Positions 33,226 to 42,532 of a stretch of 64,000 nt of DNA are shown one piece after another. How positions within the stretch are numbered: position 1 is the first letter of the stretch; each line of letters opens with the position of its first letter. The position numbers were made by a program, and so were the translations under genes. Origin of the DNA: Pardosa pseudoannulata. Lineage: Eukaryota > Arthropoda > Arachnida > Araneae > Lycosidae. The notes beneath the pieces were generated by a model. That model was not told the DNA's origin. It searched no databases and saw only the letters and a list, made by a program, of their open reading frames with translations. The stretch lies in assembly GCA_032207245.1 (NCBI GenBank), contig CM063510.1, forward strand, positions 47,068,225-47,132,224, written 5' to 3'.

Positions 33226-34301
33226 CAAGGCCGGAGCTGGGTCCTTTTATATTTGATTGAATGAAACTCTACAATTTGATTGGCTCTCCCGCTACCGTTT
33301 CAATCGCCCTGAAGGTGAAAACTATTCATTCCACCTCTCATCGCTGTAGTGTAGGAATGTTCCTGGCCGCAAAAATATTGTGCTTTTTAATCTCTAAACT
33401 CTCTATTTTTTAGATTCTTGTGTTATGAACTCAGGAATACACCATACTATCTTTTTCCTTCATCTTTTGGTTGTTTATTTTTGTTTGCTGTCATTTTTCT
33501 GCTTACTGTTAGAAATCCCAGGATTCACACAGGAGCACAGGATGTAGGTGGCACAGGATTTCCTGGGATAAGCCCTCTAATTCTGCAATACATAGGATTT
33601 TGGCAAACGAAACTAATGAATAGATTTGGCTCTAACATGGTAAATCTCAGAATTAAAGGGCAAGTCCCATAAAATCCTTTGCTTCACACCTGCAAAGTCT
33701 TTTTGCGCCCGCTGTAAAGAAAACTGGCTTACACCACGAAATATAGTGGGGAAAACATATAAACATGTTTTGTCTTTAAATAATATATTCAGAAAGGACT
33801 CAATTTCCAAATTAAGAAACTGAGACCTTCATACTTACTTGTTACATAAAAAGGAAAGGTATTTACAACATTACTTTCCCATATTTAGCATCCCCGAAAA
33901 AGTCGATGGTAAGTTTGTAGTTCAAACTGTTGGCGATCTCTTTTTCAATGCAAAGTATAAAGATATTCCCTTGTCGCTCCTGCTCCAACGAGGAACGTAG
34001 AAATGATTTTATCACTTTCAGCTTGCTGAAGAGACGTTCACATGTAACTGTCGTTAGAAACAGACATAAGAAGATTCTCAATGCAGTTACTAAATTTGAA
34101 TTTACATTCCTAGTTGTATCTAATTAATTCCTACTAAAACTTTTTTTACAGATTTCTTTACAGTTGTTCTATGCAGGGAGACTATTTGTCCTCGTTTCTG
34201 TCACGGAACTGTTGTAGGAAGCATTTAGTACAGTGTTTTACCCCTACGACTGATGCCCCCATGACAAATGCCTCCTTTACCACGTCCTAGTTCTGGCCCT
34301 G
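33226..34301 (-). mobile_element. hAT transposon, internally deleted, with 8-bp target duplication
   Basis: Ends CAAGGCCGGAGCTGGGTC and, read inward from the right, CAGGGCCAGAACTAGGACG. Flanks are ATAAAGAA (33218-33225) and ATAAAGGA (34302-34309), 7 of 8 identical. The interior has a transposase C-terminal fragment at 33863-34081. Roughly 1.1 kb, far shorter than an autonomous hAT. Confidence 0.82.
33863..34081 (-). pseudogene. hAT transposase C-terminal dimerisation domain
   Basis: Minus-strand frame LTTVTCERLFSKLKVIKSFL, RSSLEQERQGNIFILCIEKE, LTIDFFGDAKYGK. The C-ER-FSKLK-IK--LRS-L-QERL pattern is the hAT dimerisation domain as found in ZMYM1/TTF-type transposases. It lacks the catalytic core. 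Confidence 0.88.
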
Positions 34302-34539
34302 ATAAAGGAATAACGACTTGTTCTATGACAAGTGGTATTTGAGGTCTGTCAAAAGAAGAAGAATAATTCTATGGGATGGCAGAAAGACGTTACCGTCATC
34401 TCTGTTACACAAGTTCTTGTCGGTTTACAGGTCGGGCTATTATCTTACAAACACTCTCGTATGACATCTCCTTTTTTACCAGTTAAATGCTCAATATGTT
34501 ACTAGAAACAGTTTATTGCAACATTTAACATCTAGAAGA

Positions 34540-34847
34540 GGCATAAGGAAATAGCTATGAACTACTAGAAATATTTGTTGAGCGACATTCTCGTATGTTT
34601 AAATATTTTTCTCCATCGAAACAGTTCGTTGTGGCTACAGTCAGTTGCGGTTTTTTTGATAATGGTTATGCGCTTGCTCCGTTCATATGTTTTCTGATTC
34701 TTAACTATGAATATAGCCTCTTGTTTGCCAACCATCATTAGTACAGGTAAAGATGACATTTTCTGCAATAAGTTCTTGCACAAATCCTCTTATTCCTAGC
34801 AGCTCTTCTGTAATTTAATCGATTGCCAAGTACTCAGCTTCAACTAA
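34540..34847 (-). pseudogene. Third copia remnant: RNase H fragment
   Basis: On the minus strand: VEAEYLAI, a stop, then RGFVQELLQ and GKQEAIFIVKNQKTYERSKR. This parallels the VEAEY...W-RGLL-EL...DNQAAI-LVQN---ERSKH pattern of copia RNase H. It is truncated on its 5' side by a SINE insertion. Confidence 0.72.
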
Positions 34848-35000
34848 GGTTTTGGTTTGGAGAACTACTGTCTACTTTTTTGCTACAGAGGACTAGTGAT
34901 ACTTGGACCTCCTGCTTACATACATGCCATAGTGAGATTTGAACCCACAAAATCTTGTGCCGAAGACCAGCGCCCTAACCATTCAGCCATCGCTCTGCAT
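34848..35000 (-). repeat. SINE family A with target duplication
   Basis: Flanked by TTCAACTAA (34839-34847 and 35001-35009). Read on the minus strand: GATGGCTGAATGGTTAGGGC, CTTCGGCA, GGGTTCAAATCTCAC (B box with one change), then a deletion to TAAGCAGGAGGTCC and the CCAAACCAAAACC end. It lies between copia RNase H and a LINE 3' end. Confidence 0.9.
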
Positions 35001-35011
35001 TTCAACTAATA

Positions 35012-35535
35012 GTCGTCTTCTTCTTCTTGGAACTACAAAACAAGTAGAGGCAATCCCAACGAGTTTTACCTATCGAAGTCTATCAGATTTTATGTCTTTC
35101 TAGTTGGTAAACTTAAATGTTTTTTAGTCTTCCTCAACATCATCAAACCATATGAGTAGAAGAGGTCTTCCTAGTGCCTCCAGGTTTGGTGGCTGTTAAT
35201 AGGATAGTGATGTTATCTTCTAATCTAAATAAGTGTGTAAGGTACCTCATTCGGCTTCATTTCATAATTTTAACAATGTCTGGCTGTTTATATCGATTAT
35301 AAATTGTAAAGAATTTGCCTGACGTTATTTTCTTGCAAAGCACCGAAAATTTCGAGTCGTTTTTTTTCTTTATCCAACTTTTGCTGCGATAAAGGACTAC
35401 TGGTCAAATTAGTATTTTATTCCTAATAATTTTAGCTCTATTGCTAATAAGTCGTGATCTTAGTTGTTTTTTTAAGTCAAAGAAGCATCTGTTTGCCAAC
35501 ATCACGCGGTAATCAATTTCAACGTTCAATTCATT
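35012..35535 (-). pseudogene. LINE (non-LTR retrotransposon) 3' fragment
   Basis: Read on the minus strand it gives RNELNVEIDYRVMLANRCFF and DLKKQLRSRLIS, alignable to RNEINTEIINRILMANRCYY in the LINE at 45850-46735, so it is the same or a closely related family. Its 3' end on the minus strand finishes in an AAGAAGAAG repeat. It has several frame breaks. Confidence 0.75.
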
Positions 35536-35559
35536 TCTGTGCGATCCGCGGTAGTTTTA

Positions 35560-35732
35560 GTCGGAGGGTTTCGGAATCGAGGCTAGAGCTACCCAAAGAT
35601 CCGCGTGTTTATTAAAGGCGGTTGGGGCATGAAAAATAGGTTCGTGGTCGAAATGTCCTACAAATTCTCTAACAATACTTCTGGAAGTGGCAGGCCAAGC
35701 CTGGGGAACGTCTGCTTGGTCTCTGCTTTTAA
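35560..35732 (+). repeat. SINE family B, left part, split by a MITE
   Basis: Contains GGCATGAAAAATAGGTTCGT, CTTCTGGAAGTGGCAGGCCA and TGCTTGGTCTCTGCTTTTAA, the body of SINE B. The SINE continues after the MITE at 36053 with ATTACAAGAGCCC. Confidence 0.8.
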
Positions 35733-36048
35733 CCCCTTAACGTGCACGCTCGAGTTAACTCGAGCGAGCTAAACTGGCCAAACTGTGCACACTCGAGATA
35801 ATTCGAGCGGCGTTGTACTTTATGTTGCTATAATTTTTCACACTCGAATGCAATCGAGAATTAAAAATAACAATGTGAAAGCAAAAACAAAAAAAAAAAA
35901 ACAATCGTTTTATTGATATTTATCATTTACATGGGATTGTAATCTATAACACTTACTTATTCAAGTATAAAATATATATTTGTTTTCTAAATTCAACATT
36001 TTAAATTGTGTTTTTTACATTAAAAAAATTAATTTGTGCATTAAGGGG
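35733..36048. mobile_element. piggyBac-like MITE, 316 bp, in a TTAA site
   Basis: Bounded by TTAA (35729-35732 and 36049-36052). The ends are CCCCTTAACGTGCAC and, read inward from the right, CCCCTTAATGCACAAA. The subterminal region holds repeated CTCGAG-type palindromes (GCTCGAGTTAACTCGAGC). Joining the flanks gives CTGCTTTTAAATTACAAG, the continuous SINE B sequence, which proves the boundaries. No coding capacity. Confidence 0.9.
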
Positions 36049-36084
36049 TTAAATTACAAGAGCCCAATCTTAGAAGTTCAACGT

Positions 36085-36225
36085 TCACGAACCACGAACG
36101 AATTTTACATGGCCCAACAGCCATTAATGAACACAGGGGATCTTTGGAAGGGCAAATATCGATTCCGGTACTCTTTGGTTTCAAGATTGTTGCCTTAACC
36201 AACTGAACTACTGCGGCTCAATTTT
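36085..36225 (-). repeat. SINE family B, head part
   Basis: Read on the minus strand: GAGCCGCAGTAGTTCAGTTG, GTTAAGGCAACAATC, ...GGAATCGATA, AAGATCCCCTGTG, GGGCCATGTAAAATTCGTTC. The tRNA-like head is complete, unlike most copies here, but the body is cut where it meets the tail of the other SINE B. Confidence 0.75.
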
Positions 36226-37745
36226 ATAGAGAATATGCCACTATAATTGTGATTGCGCATCACACATTCAAAAAGAAAATGTTTATAATTTAATGTAGCC
36301 TCCACACTATGGCCAGTTGTTGGCATCAAGGCATGGGTTTCCCCCACCAGATTGTTTATGCTCGTTTTATCAGTTGTTACATGAGCGAACAGTAGAAAGT
36401 ACCCACAGAGCTAGGTAGCTAATATCAGCGAGCTCTGTTTCAAAACTCCTGTAGTACTGTACACATGACAGTCTCAAGCAGTTTTGCCGCCTCAGACAAA
36501 AACAGAAAATGTCGTCTCTTTACCACCATGATAATAATCATAAAATAACATGATAAAATAATCATATCTTAACATGATAAAATAATCATAAGATCATGAC
36601 ATAAAGAATCATATTTTTTAAAAATAATTTACACTAATTTTTCTTAATAAAAATAATATTTGACAAATTCGATTACAAATGCTGCACATAAAATTTGCAG
36701 CTCAGCATAGGAGTTTGGTTTGTTCTCTCCCGTTATCGAAATCCCGATATCTGTCTACCCTTTGTGAAAATCTCTCCCGACATTAGGTTAAAAAATTTCT
36801 GTCGGTTCAAAAACATAAATAGGTTGTACTGTTGATGAACAACTAATCAAATTTATTAACTTGTTTCACGTTAACAAATAAACAATTATGCTTTGGAAAA
36901 ATATTCATTTTAACAAAAAAAGTACTAAAATATCTAAATTATAATCTTTTTCAATAAAATTTCAAAAACATTTTTGAATGTTAGAATATTTTTAAGCTGT
37001 GTAGTCTGTATATTGACGGTTAAATTCAAAGAGGAGCATGGAATGTACAGTGGCGTCCTCTTTTGGGTTTAAGACAAACTAAATTCATTCTTAACTACAT
37101 TCATAACAACAGGACTTACGATACATGTGTAGAACCATCAATTCAGTTAGTGCTGCCATCGGTTGACAAACCTTAAAAATAATTTTGGTGTGTTCATTAT
37201 TTTAGCTATTTCATTACAGCTGACTTTCATCTCGAAAACCGATACAAACACTAAGATAGGTAGGACAAGAAATTTTATTTAAAAGTAACTTATTTAATAA
37301 GAATTTTCCTACTATGTTTTTTCGGATAAAAAAAATGGAGTGTTACTTTTCCTATCAATCTACAAATTCAAATATTTACAGTTTGAAAGCATTTTTTTTT
37401 TCCTGTGCGTGATTTTCAAATAAATTAAAAAAAGTTTAGTTATTTTTTTCTTAGAACAAATTAAATTTTATGTACACTTTAAATTAACTAAAATGAATAG
37501 CTTACATTAAGTGATAAATCTTGTTAAAATTTTAAAAAATTTGAAAAAAAAAAATTATTGTCCTTAAAAATTGCAGCCTTAAAACAACCACTTTACCATT
37601 TCAATACCCGAAGAAGGTTTCGCTGTATTTCTAGTCTCCGTTCAATGGGGCATAATAGACCGCTTATATTGCAGACACAAAACTACGTGTCTCACATGTC
37701 AACAAACCCGCAGTGTTGTATAGACGAATACTAAATTTTGTGCTC
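36226..37745. other. Unassigned DNA with a short tandem repeat
   Basis: No coding exon seen. About 36538-36600 has a roughly 22-bp unit, AACATGATAAAATAATCATA, repeated about three times. Confidence 0.4.
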
Positions 37746-38337
37746 CTCTTCTGGACTGTTCTGTCTCATCTGCTTCTATGTTTGCTAACGATTGTCACAA
37801 GATCAACAGATAAGTCAAAATGATCCTACAGAAGTAAAGAATTAGACGAACTGGAGAGCCGATTGCTATTAAAATGTCATTCATTAAAACGTTGGTATTT
37901 TATGTCAACGGAGTCGAGTCATGGGTATAATAATCCAAATCAAAAAAGGACCACTAGGTGGCCAATTTTTGTAAGTAGGGCATAAGTAGGGAAAATGACT
38001 TGTCAGAAAGAAAGTCTGTTTGAATTGATCAATTTTTTATCTTTCATATCTCTTCTGGACTGTTCTGTCTCTTCTGCTTCTATGTTTGCTAACGATTGTC
38101 ACAAGATCAACAGATAAGTCAAATGGTCCTACAGAAGTAGAGTTAGACGAACTGGCTAGCAGACTGCTATTAAAATGTTATTCCTTAAAACGTTGGTATT
38201 TTATGTCAACGGGGCCGAGTCATGGGTAAAATAATCCAAATCAAGGTGGCCAATTTTTGTAGGTAGAGCATAAGTAGGGAAAATGACCTGTCAGAAAGAA
38301 CATCTGTTTTAATTGATCAATTTTTTATCTTTCATGA
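37746..38337. repeat. Two-copy tandem duplication, about 300-bp unit
   Basis: Unit 1 at 37746-38049 and unit 2 at 38050-38337 are the same sequence throughout (CTCTTCTGGACTGTTCTGTC start, AATTGATCAATTTTTTATCT end) with scattered substitutions. Unit 2 lacks a stretch around AAAAAAGGACCACTA. No function is recognised. Confidence 0.9.
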
Positions 38338-38460
38338 TGAGACCATCTTTTGGAACAACTTCGACTTCACCAACAAGCCACAATTAAACAATTATCGGGA
38401 GGGGGGCTCAATCTAGTTTGAGCCTTCTGCTTTCGAAACTAAACCCTTACTACAGTCCTT

Positions 38461-38615
38461 GCCGAACGATGTGTAAGGAACTGATCTTCAGTAATTAGAA
38501 TCCCCTACTGTTGGTATGAATATTCGTAGCCGTTCGGAATCTTCGTTAAGTAGTAGGTACCAGTCTCATTACTCCTCGAGTGGAAAATAGTCAACCGCAA
38601 CGTTCCAAATCAACT
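38461..38615 (+). repeat. SINE family A, degraded copy
   Basis: GCCGAACGATG, ATCTTCAGTA, TTAGAATCCCCTACTG (B box decayed), GAATATTCGTAGCCGTTCGG, GTAGTAGGTACCAGTCTCAT, CCTCGAGT. It follows the family order but is heavily diverged. Confidence 0.7.
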
Positions 38616-39935
38616 GTTAGCTTATTGAAAGCTATAACAGAATAATAGAATAATAGTTGAAGTAGAAGTATTTCGCCCTATCAATCCCGAACACTATTAA
38701 GACAACCGTTGGCATGATTTAAAAACTACATTTATTAAACGTAAAAGAAAAAAAAAAATAAACACCGGCCAACTGCGTACACACATAGCCGTACAACTAC
38801 TACTGCGGACTGATACATAGCCCCCCCCCCCCCCCCGAGTACTTATCGGTAGGGAAAGAAACGATCTTCAGACGTATGCAATACGTCACGGCTCAAAAGA
38901 AAATGCATGCATAATATGCTAATATCGTCAGTGGTTATGAGATGGGTAATAAAATAAAATATTTAAATTACTTATTATAAAAATAAAGTAACTAATCTTC
39001 TAACATCAACCAACAAGGCAACCTGGTTACAGTCCTGCTTCGCAGCTCTTCGCCAGAACTCGGGTATGGTGGTTTCCTTTTTGCCTATATTCGATAGATA
39101 TTGAGTGTGCTCTTGAGATGACAAGGTTTAATGCCAATAAATGTAATGAAATGTTTGGTAAAGTCCTAATTTGTAAAATTTATAATGATTAATAAAATTG
39201 TTAACTATTCATTTCCTGGTCTTCCTCATTTAAAATGTTGAGTGTTTCTTTCTTTCTTGTATATTTTTAACGCTTCCTTAAATGAATATCTTCATTAATG
39301 TTATTTTTTATTTAATTTCTTCTAATTAATCCCGACGCAGCGTACGCTGGGGAATCTGGCGCGTGGAAATATAATTTCCACGAGTTTAATTGTCCTTAAA
39401 GTTTGTAAAATTCTTTGCATTACTGAAAACAGAAAGATCCTGTTATTAAAAAAAATAAAAGACTGTAAAATCATTCCGAAGAGTTACATGCAGGTGTACT
39501 TCTCAAAAAAGGAATTCTGACAGCCCGAACATGGCGAAAGTAACGATATCGGAAATCTGACAAACCGAATGAAGAATGCTGAAGGCAACGTCTGACAAAA
39601 GATGATGAATTATGACCGGGGAGGAAACTCTAGCACTTTGCAAGAGAAAAACAGGAAGTCTGGAAAATCAAGACAAAAACTATATACACGGGGGAAAATT
39701 GATATAAATAATCGTAGGACCAGCATTAAGATAAATGACAATATAGCACAGCAGCATCTACTATATTCATGGGGATTTAACAAATGTAAAACATTGCCGA
39801 TCTTAAAATACTACGATATTATTAGTGATTATAATACAGTGGACTCTGCTTAATGTGATCAGCTTGGGACACTGTGATTTTGATAACAATGAACGATCTG
39901 CAAAATTAAGTAAATTTACCCCCCCCCCCCTTTAG

Positions 39936-40109
39936 GCCGAACGATGGCCGATTGGTTAGGGTGCTGGCCTTCGGAACCGGAGTTCGTGGGTTCGAATCCC
40001 ACAATGGCATGGGTGTTCGTAGCCGTTCGGAATCGGCTTTAAGCAGTAGGTCCCGGTCTCATTAGCCCTCGTGTTGCAAAAAGTAGACCGTAGCGCTCCA
40101 AACCAAACC
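39936..40109 (+). repeat. SINE family A, near full-length copy, 174 bp
   Basis: Best copy of the family. The head GCCGAACGATGGCCGATTGG has an A box. CTTCGGA sits in an anticodon-loop-like position and suggests tRNA-Arg(UCG) ancestry. The B box GGTTCGAATCC is at 39989-39999. The body runs GTAGCCGTTCGGAATCGGCT, TTAAGCAGTAGGTCCCGG, CATTAGCCCTCGTGTTGC and ends CTCCAAACCAAACC. CCCCCTTTAG flanks both sides (left copy within an extended C run). It is inserted in the Tigger element. Confidence 0.93.
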
Positions 40110-40404
40110 TCCCCCTTTAGTTCACACCTTATATTTATGTACCGTATATTATCCTTTAAGACACAAGAATTGTTTACATAATAAAAATAGTTGATTAATA
40201 GCTGACTGTCTATAATTCTTTCTAAGAAACTCATTGATAAATTGTTCGTAAGCATAATGTTTTATAAAGTCATCGGAGTGGTGTTGTACTTCACGTTTCA
40301 ACACTTATAGGAGTTGTCTTAATATACAGAGATTATTCAGACTCATCAGTACTATCATTCGTCTGTATTCCTATGACAATCTGACAGATTTCAGATTCTG
40401 TTAA

Positions 40405-40977
40405 CCTTTTAGCGGAGAGTGGTTTTGCGGCAAAATCTCCTGTTAAACATTTTTTCTCTATTTTATTTTTATTTATTTATTTATTTTTTTTTTTTATTTT
40501 ACTTTTTTTTTTTTTTTTTTTGAGAAACATGAATGTTTTTTCGGTTTTTTTATGTTTTGACATTTAAAACTTACAATAAAGGATAGTACTACATTAATTT
40601 TACTTTTTTCTTTTCAAATACATGTATTTAAACTTGTTGTACCTGGAAAGTTCACTTTTTTTCACTTATGACACCAAAAATATCTATTCAAACAACACTT
40701 ATAAATTGTTAAGCTATTTATTTATTTATTATACTTTTTAAGAACATTCATATTTATTGTTCTTCCAATATAATTAAAATTTAAAAAAGTATTATGTTCA
40801 CGCTGTACAACGGGATGGATTTGTCAGTTAATCCCCCTCCATCCATCTTACCGTATCCTGTAGGGATTGTAAAGACTGTAAAATTTTAATACAGTCTGCA
40901 TTTATAAGGTTCTTATGTATATTTATAAACTAATTTCATTAAATTCCAAAGAGTTTATGTAGGTGACCTATAAAGGG
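40405..40977. mobile_element. piggyBac-like MITE, 573 bp, in a TTAA site with an internal empty site
   Basis: TTAA at 40401-40404 and 40978-40981. The termini are CCTTTTAGCGG and, read inward from the right, CCCTTTATAGG. The host sequence around it is duplicated at 41881-41900 and there reads CTGTTAATGTGGAAG without the insertion. The interior is AT-rich with poly-T runs, no coding capacity. Confidence 0.9.
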
Positions 40978-41089
40978 TTAATGTGGAAGCTATTGGAATG
41001 TGTCTCCGTATTTTTATTTTGTTTATTTCTTCTAGTAAGATCATCACGAGTTTTCAAAATTTTGCACAACAGAGGCTGAGAAATGTTGC

Positions 41090-41353
41090 GCTGACTCATT
41101 TTTGGTAACCTGTCATAACGACATTAAAATTTTGATCTTTTGTTTTAATGTTAAATCATTTCGCTTTCTGGCTTCCATATCGACAAGCTGCATGTAAGCG
41201 ACCAAAATTCCAGGGAAGCTGAGAAATATTTAACTGCGCTGCAGCATTGCTCTGACTCCTATTTGGTAACCTGTCATAACGATTTAAAATTTTGATATTT
41301 AGTTTTAATGTTAAATCATTTCGCTGTCTGGCTTCGATACGGACAAACTGCAC
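41090..41353 (-). pseudogene. Tigger/pogo transposase N-terminal domain, duplicated copies
   Basis: MQFVRIEARQRNDLTLKLNI, KILNRYDRLPNRSQSNAAAQ and LNISQLPWNF repeat the CENP-B-N motif. A partial further repeat (GCTTCCATATCGACAAGCTG and the block before it) follows at about 41090-41200, so this domain is present two to three times in tandem. None is functional. Confidence 0.8.
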
Positions 41354-41633
41354 TCAAGCGAACAAGGCATAAAATGTGAAGACGCTTCTTTTCAGTTCCG
41401 AATTGAATTTGTTGATTTCTGCTTATCTGACAACTATTGACCACCAGCAAGGTGAGCGTATTTCTGAAAAATTAAAGAAACGTGTAATTACCCACTCCTT
41501 TCTTTTTCCTCATTTCGCCTACACTGAAGAGGGAGAAATCTCAGAAATTCAAACAACGGCGAAGAGAAGGAAAAGAATAGGTACCCTCTGAATATATTGT
41601 GAATATTCCTTTGCCAGTTAAAATGAGGTTCGA

Positions 41634-41749
41634 TTCGTTTCGTTTGGTTTGGAGCGCTACGTCTACTTTTTGCAACACGAGGGCTAATGAGCGACCTACT
41701 GCTTAAAGCCGATTCCGAACGGCTACGAACATCCATGCCACAGTGGGAT
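41634..41749 (-). repeat. SINE family A, 5'-truncated in the B box
   Basis: Target duplication AAATGAGGTTCGA (41621-41633, 41750-41762). On the minus strand it runs from ATCCCACTGTGGCATGGATG to the CCAAACCAAACGAAAC end. It lies in the Tigger element. Confidence 0.92.
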
Positions 41750-41878
41750 AAATGAGGTTCGAAAACTGATCCCATTACTGATCCAGCACTTATAGGAGGT
41801 GTCTTGATATCAAGAGATTATTCATCTGACTCATCAGTTCTATCATTCGTCTGTTTTCCTATGACAATCTGACAGACT

Positions 41879-42115
41879 TCAAATTCTGTTAATGTGGAAG
41901 TTACTGGAATGCGTCTCCGTATTTTCATTTTGTTTATTTCTTCTACTAAGATCATACCGAGTTTTCAAAATTGTGCACAACAGAGGCTGAGAAATATTGC
42001 GCTGACTCATTTTTGGAAACCTGTCATAACGATTTAAAATTTCGATCTTTTGTTTCAATGTTAAATCATTTCGCTTTCTGGCTTCCATATCGACAAACTG
42101 CATGCAAGCGAGCAA
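41879..42115 (-). pseudogene. Tigger/pogo transposase N-terminal (CENP-B N) domain, copy 1
   Basis: The minus-strand frame reads MEARKRNDLTLKQKIEILNR, YDRFPKMSQRNISQPLLCTI and LKTRYDLSRR, the helix-turn-helix of the CENP-B/pogo family that binds the terminal repeat. It is cut short relative to a full transposase, and a few residues (A-x-L-N before ISQP) are missing. Confidence 0.88.
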
Positions 42116-42532
42116 GGCATAAAATGTAATAAGGCATAAAATGCTCCTTCTCAGTTCCGAATAGAATTTGTTGCCTTCTGCTTACCTGACAACTATTGAC
42201 CAACAGCAGAGTATGCGTATTTCTGAAAAATTCCAGGAGCGTGTAATACCCCACTCTTTTGCTCATTTCCCAGTTCTCTAGGTGGAAGAGGGAGAATTCT
42301 CGGAAATTCTAACAACAGCGATTGGGAAAGAATGGGTTCCTTCTAAATACATTGTGAATATTCCTTTGCCAGTTAGTTGGGAAACTGATAAAATTAACCG
42401 ATGGTATCAGTTACATAAAGCAATAATTTTAGCATACAAATGAATAGAGAAAATCAGGACCAAGTGATTTCGACTACAATAAGCGATTATTGATAACATT
42501 TACCGCTATCACATTAAGCGGGGTCCACTGTA

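Larger units (their letters stand above)
39837..42530 (-). mobile_element. Tigger/pogo (CENP-B-like) DNA transposon, internally rearranged
   Basis: Flanked by TA. The ends CAGTGGACTCTGCTTAATGT and, read inward from the right, CAGTGGACCCCGCTTAATGT are classic Tigger/pogo termini. On the minus strand it encodes a CENP-B-type DNA-binding N-terminus twice (41879-42115 and about 41090-41353). The span includes a SINE A (39936-40109), a TTAA-flanked MITE (40405-40977), another SINE A (41634-41749) and a tandem duplication of its own sequence. The transposase catalytic part is absent. Confidence 0.88.

Noticed and set aside
33418..33672. An 84-codon open frame inside the hAT element at 33.2 kb
   Set aside because: It lies opposite to the transposase strand, in the non-coding remainder of an internally deleted element, and has no recognisable domain.
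39936..40010. A functional tRNA gene at the SINE A head (A box, B box, UCG-like anticodon)
   Set aside because: The acceptor stem does not pair, and the sequence continues into a body shared by at least ten other copies with target duplications. It is a SINE.
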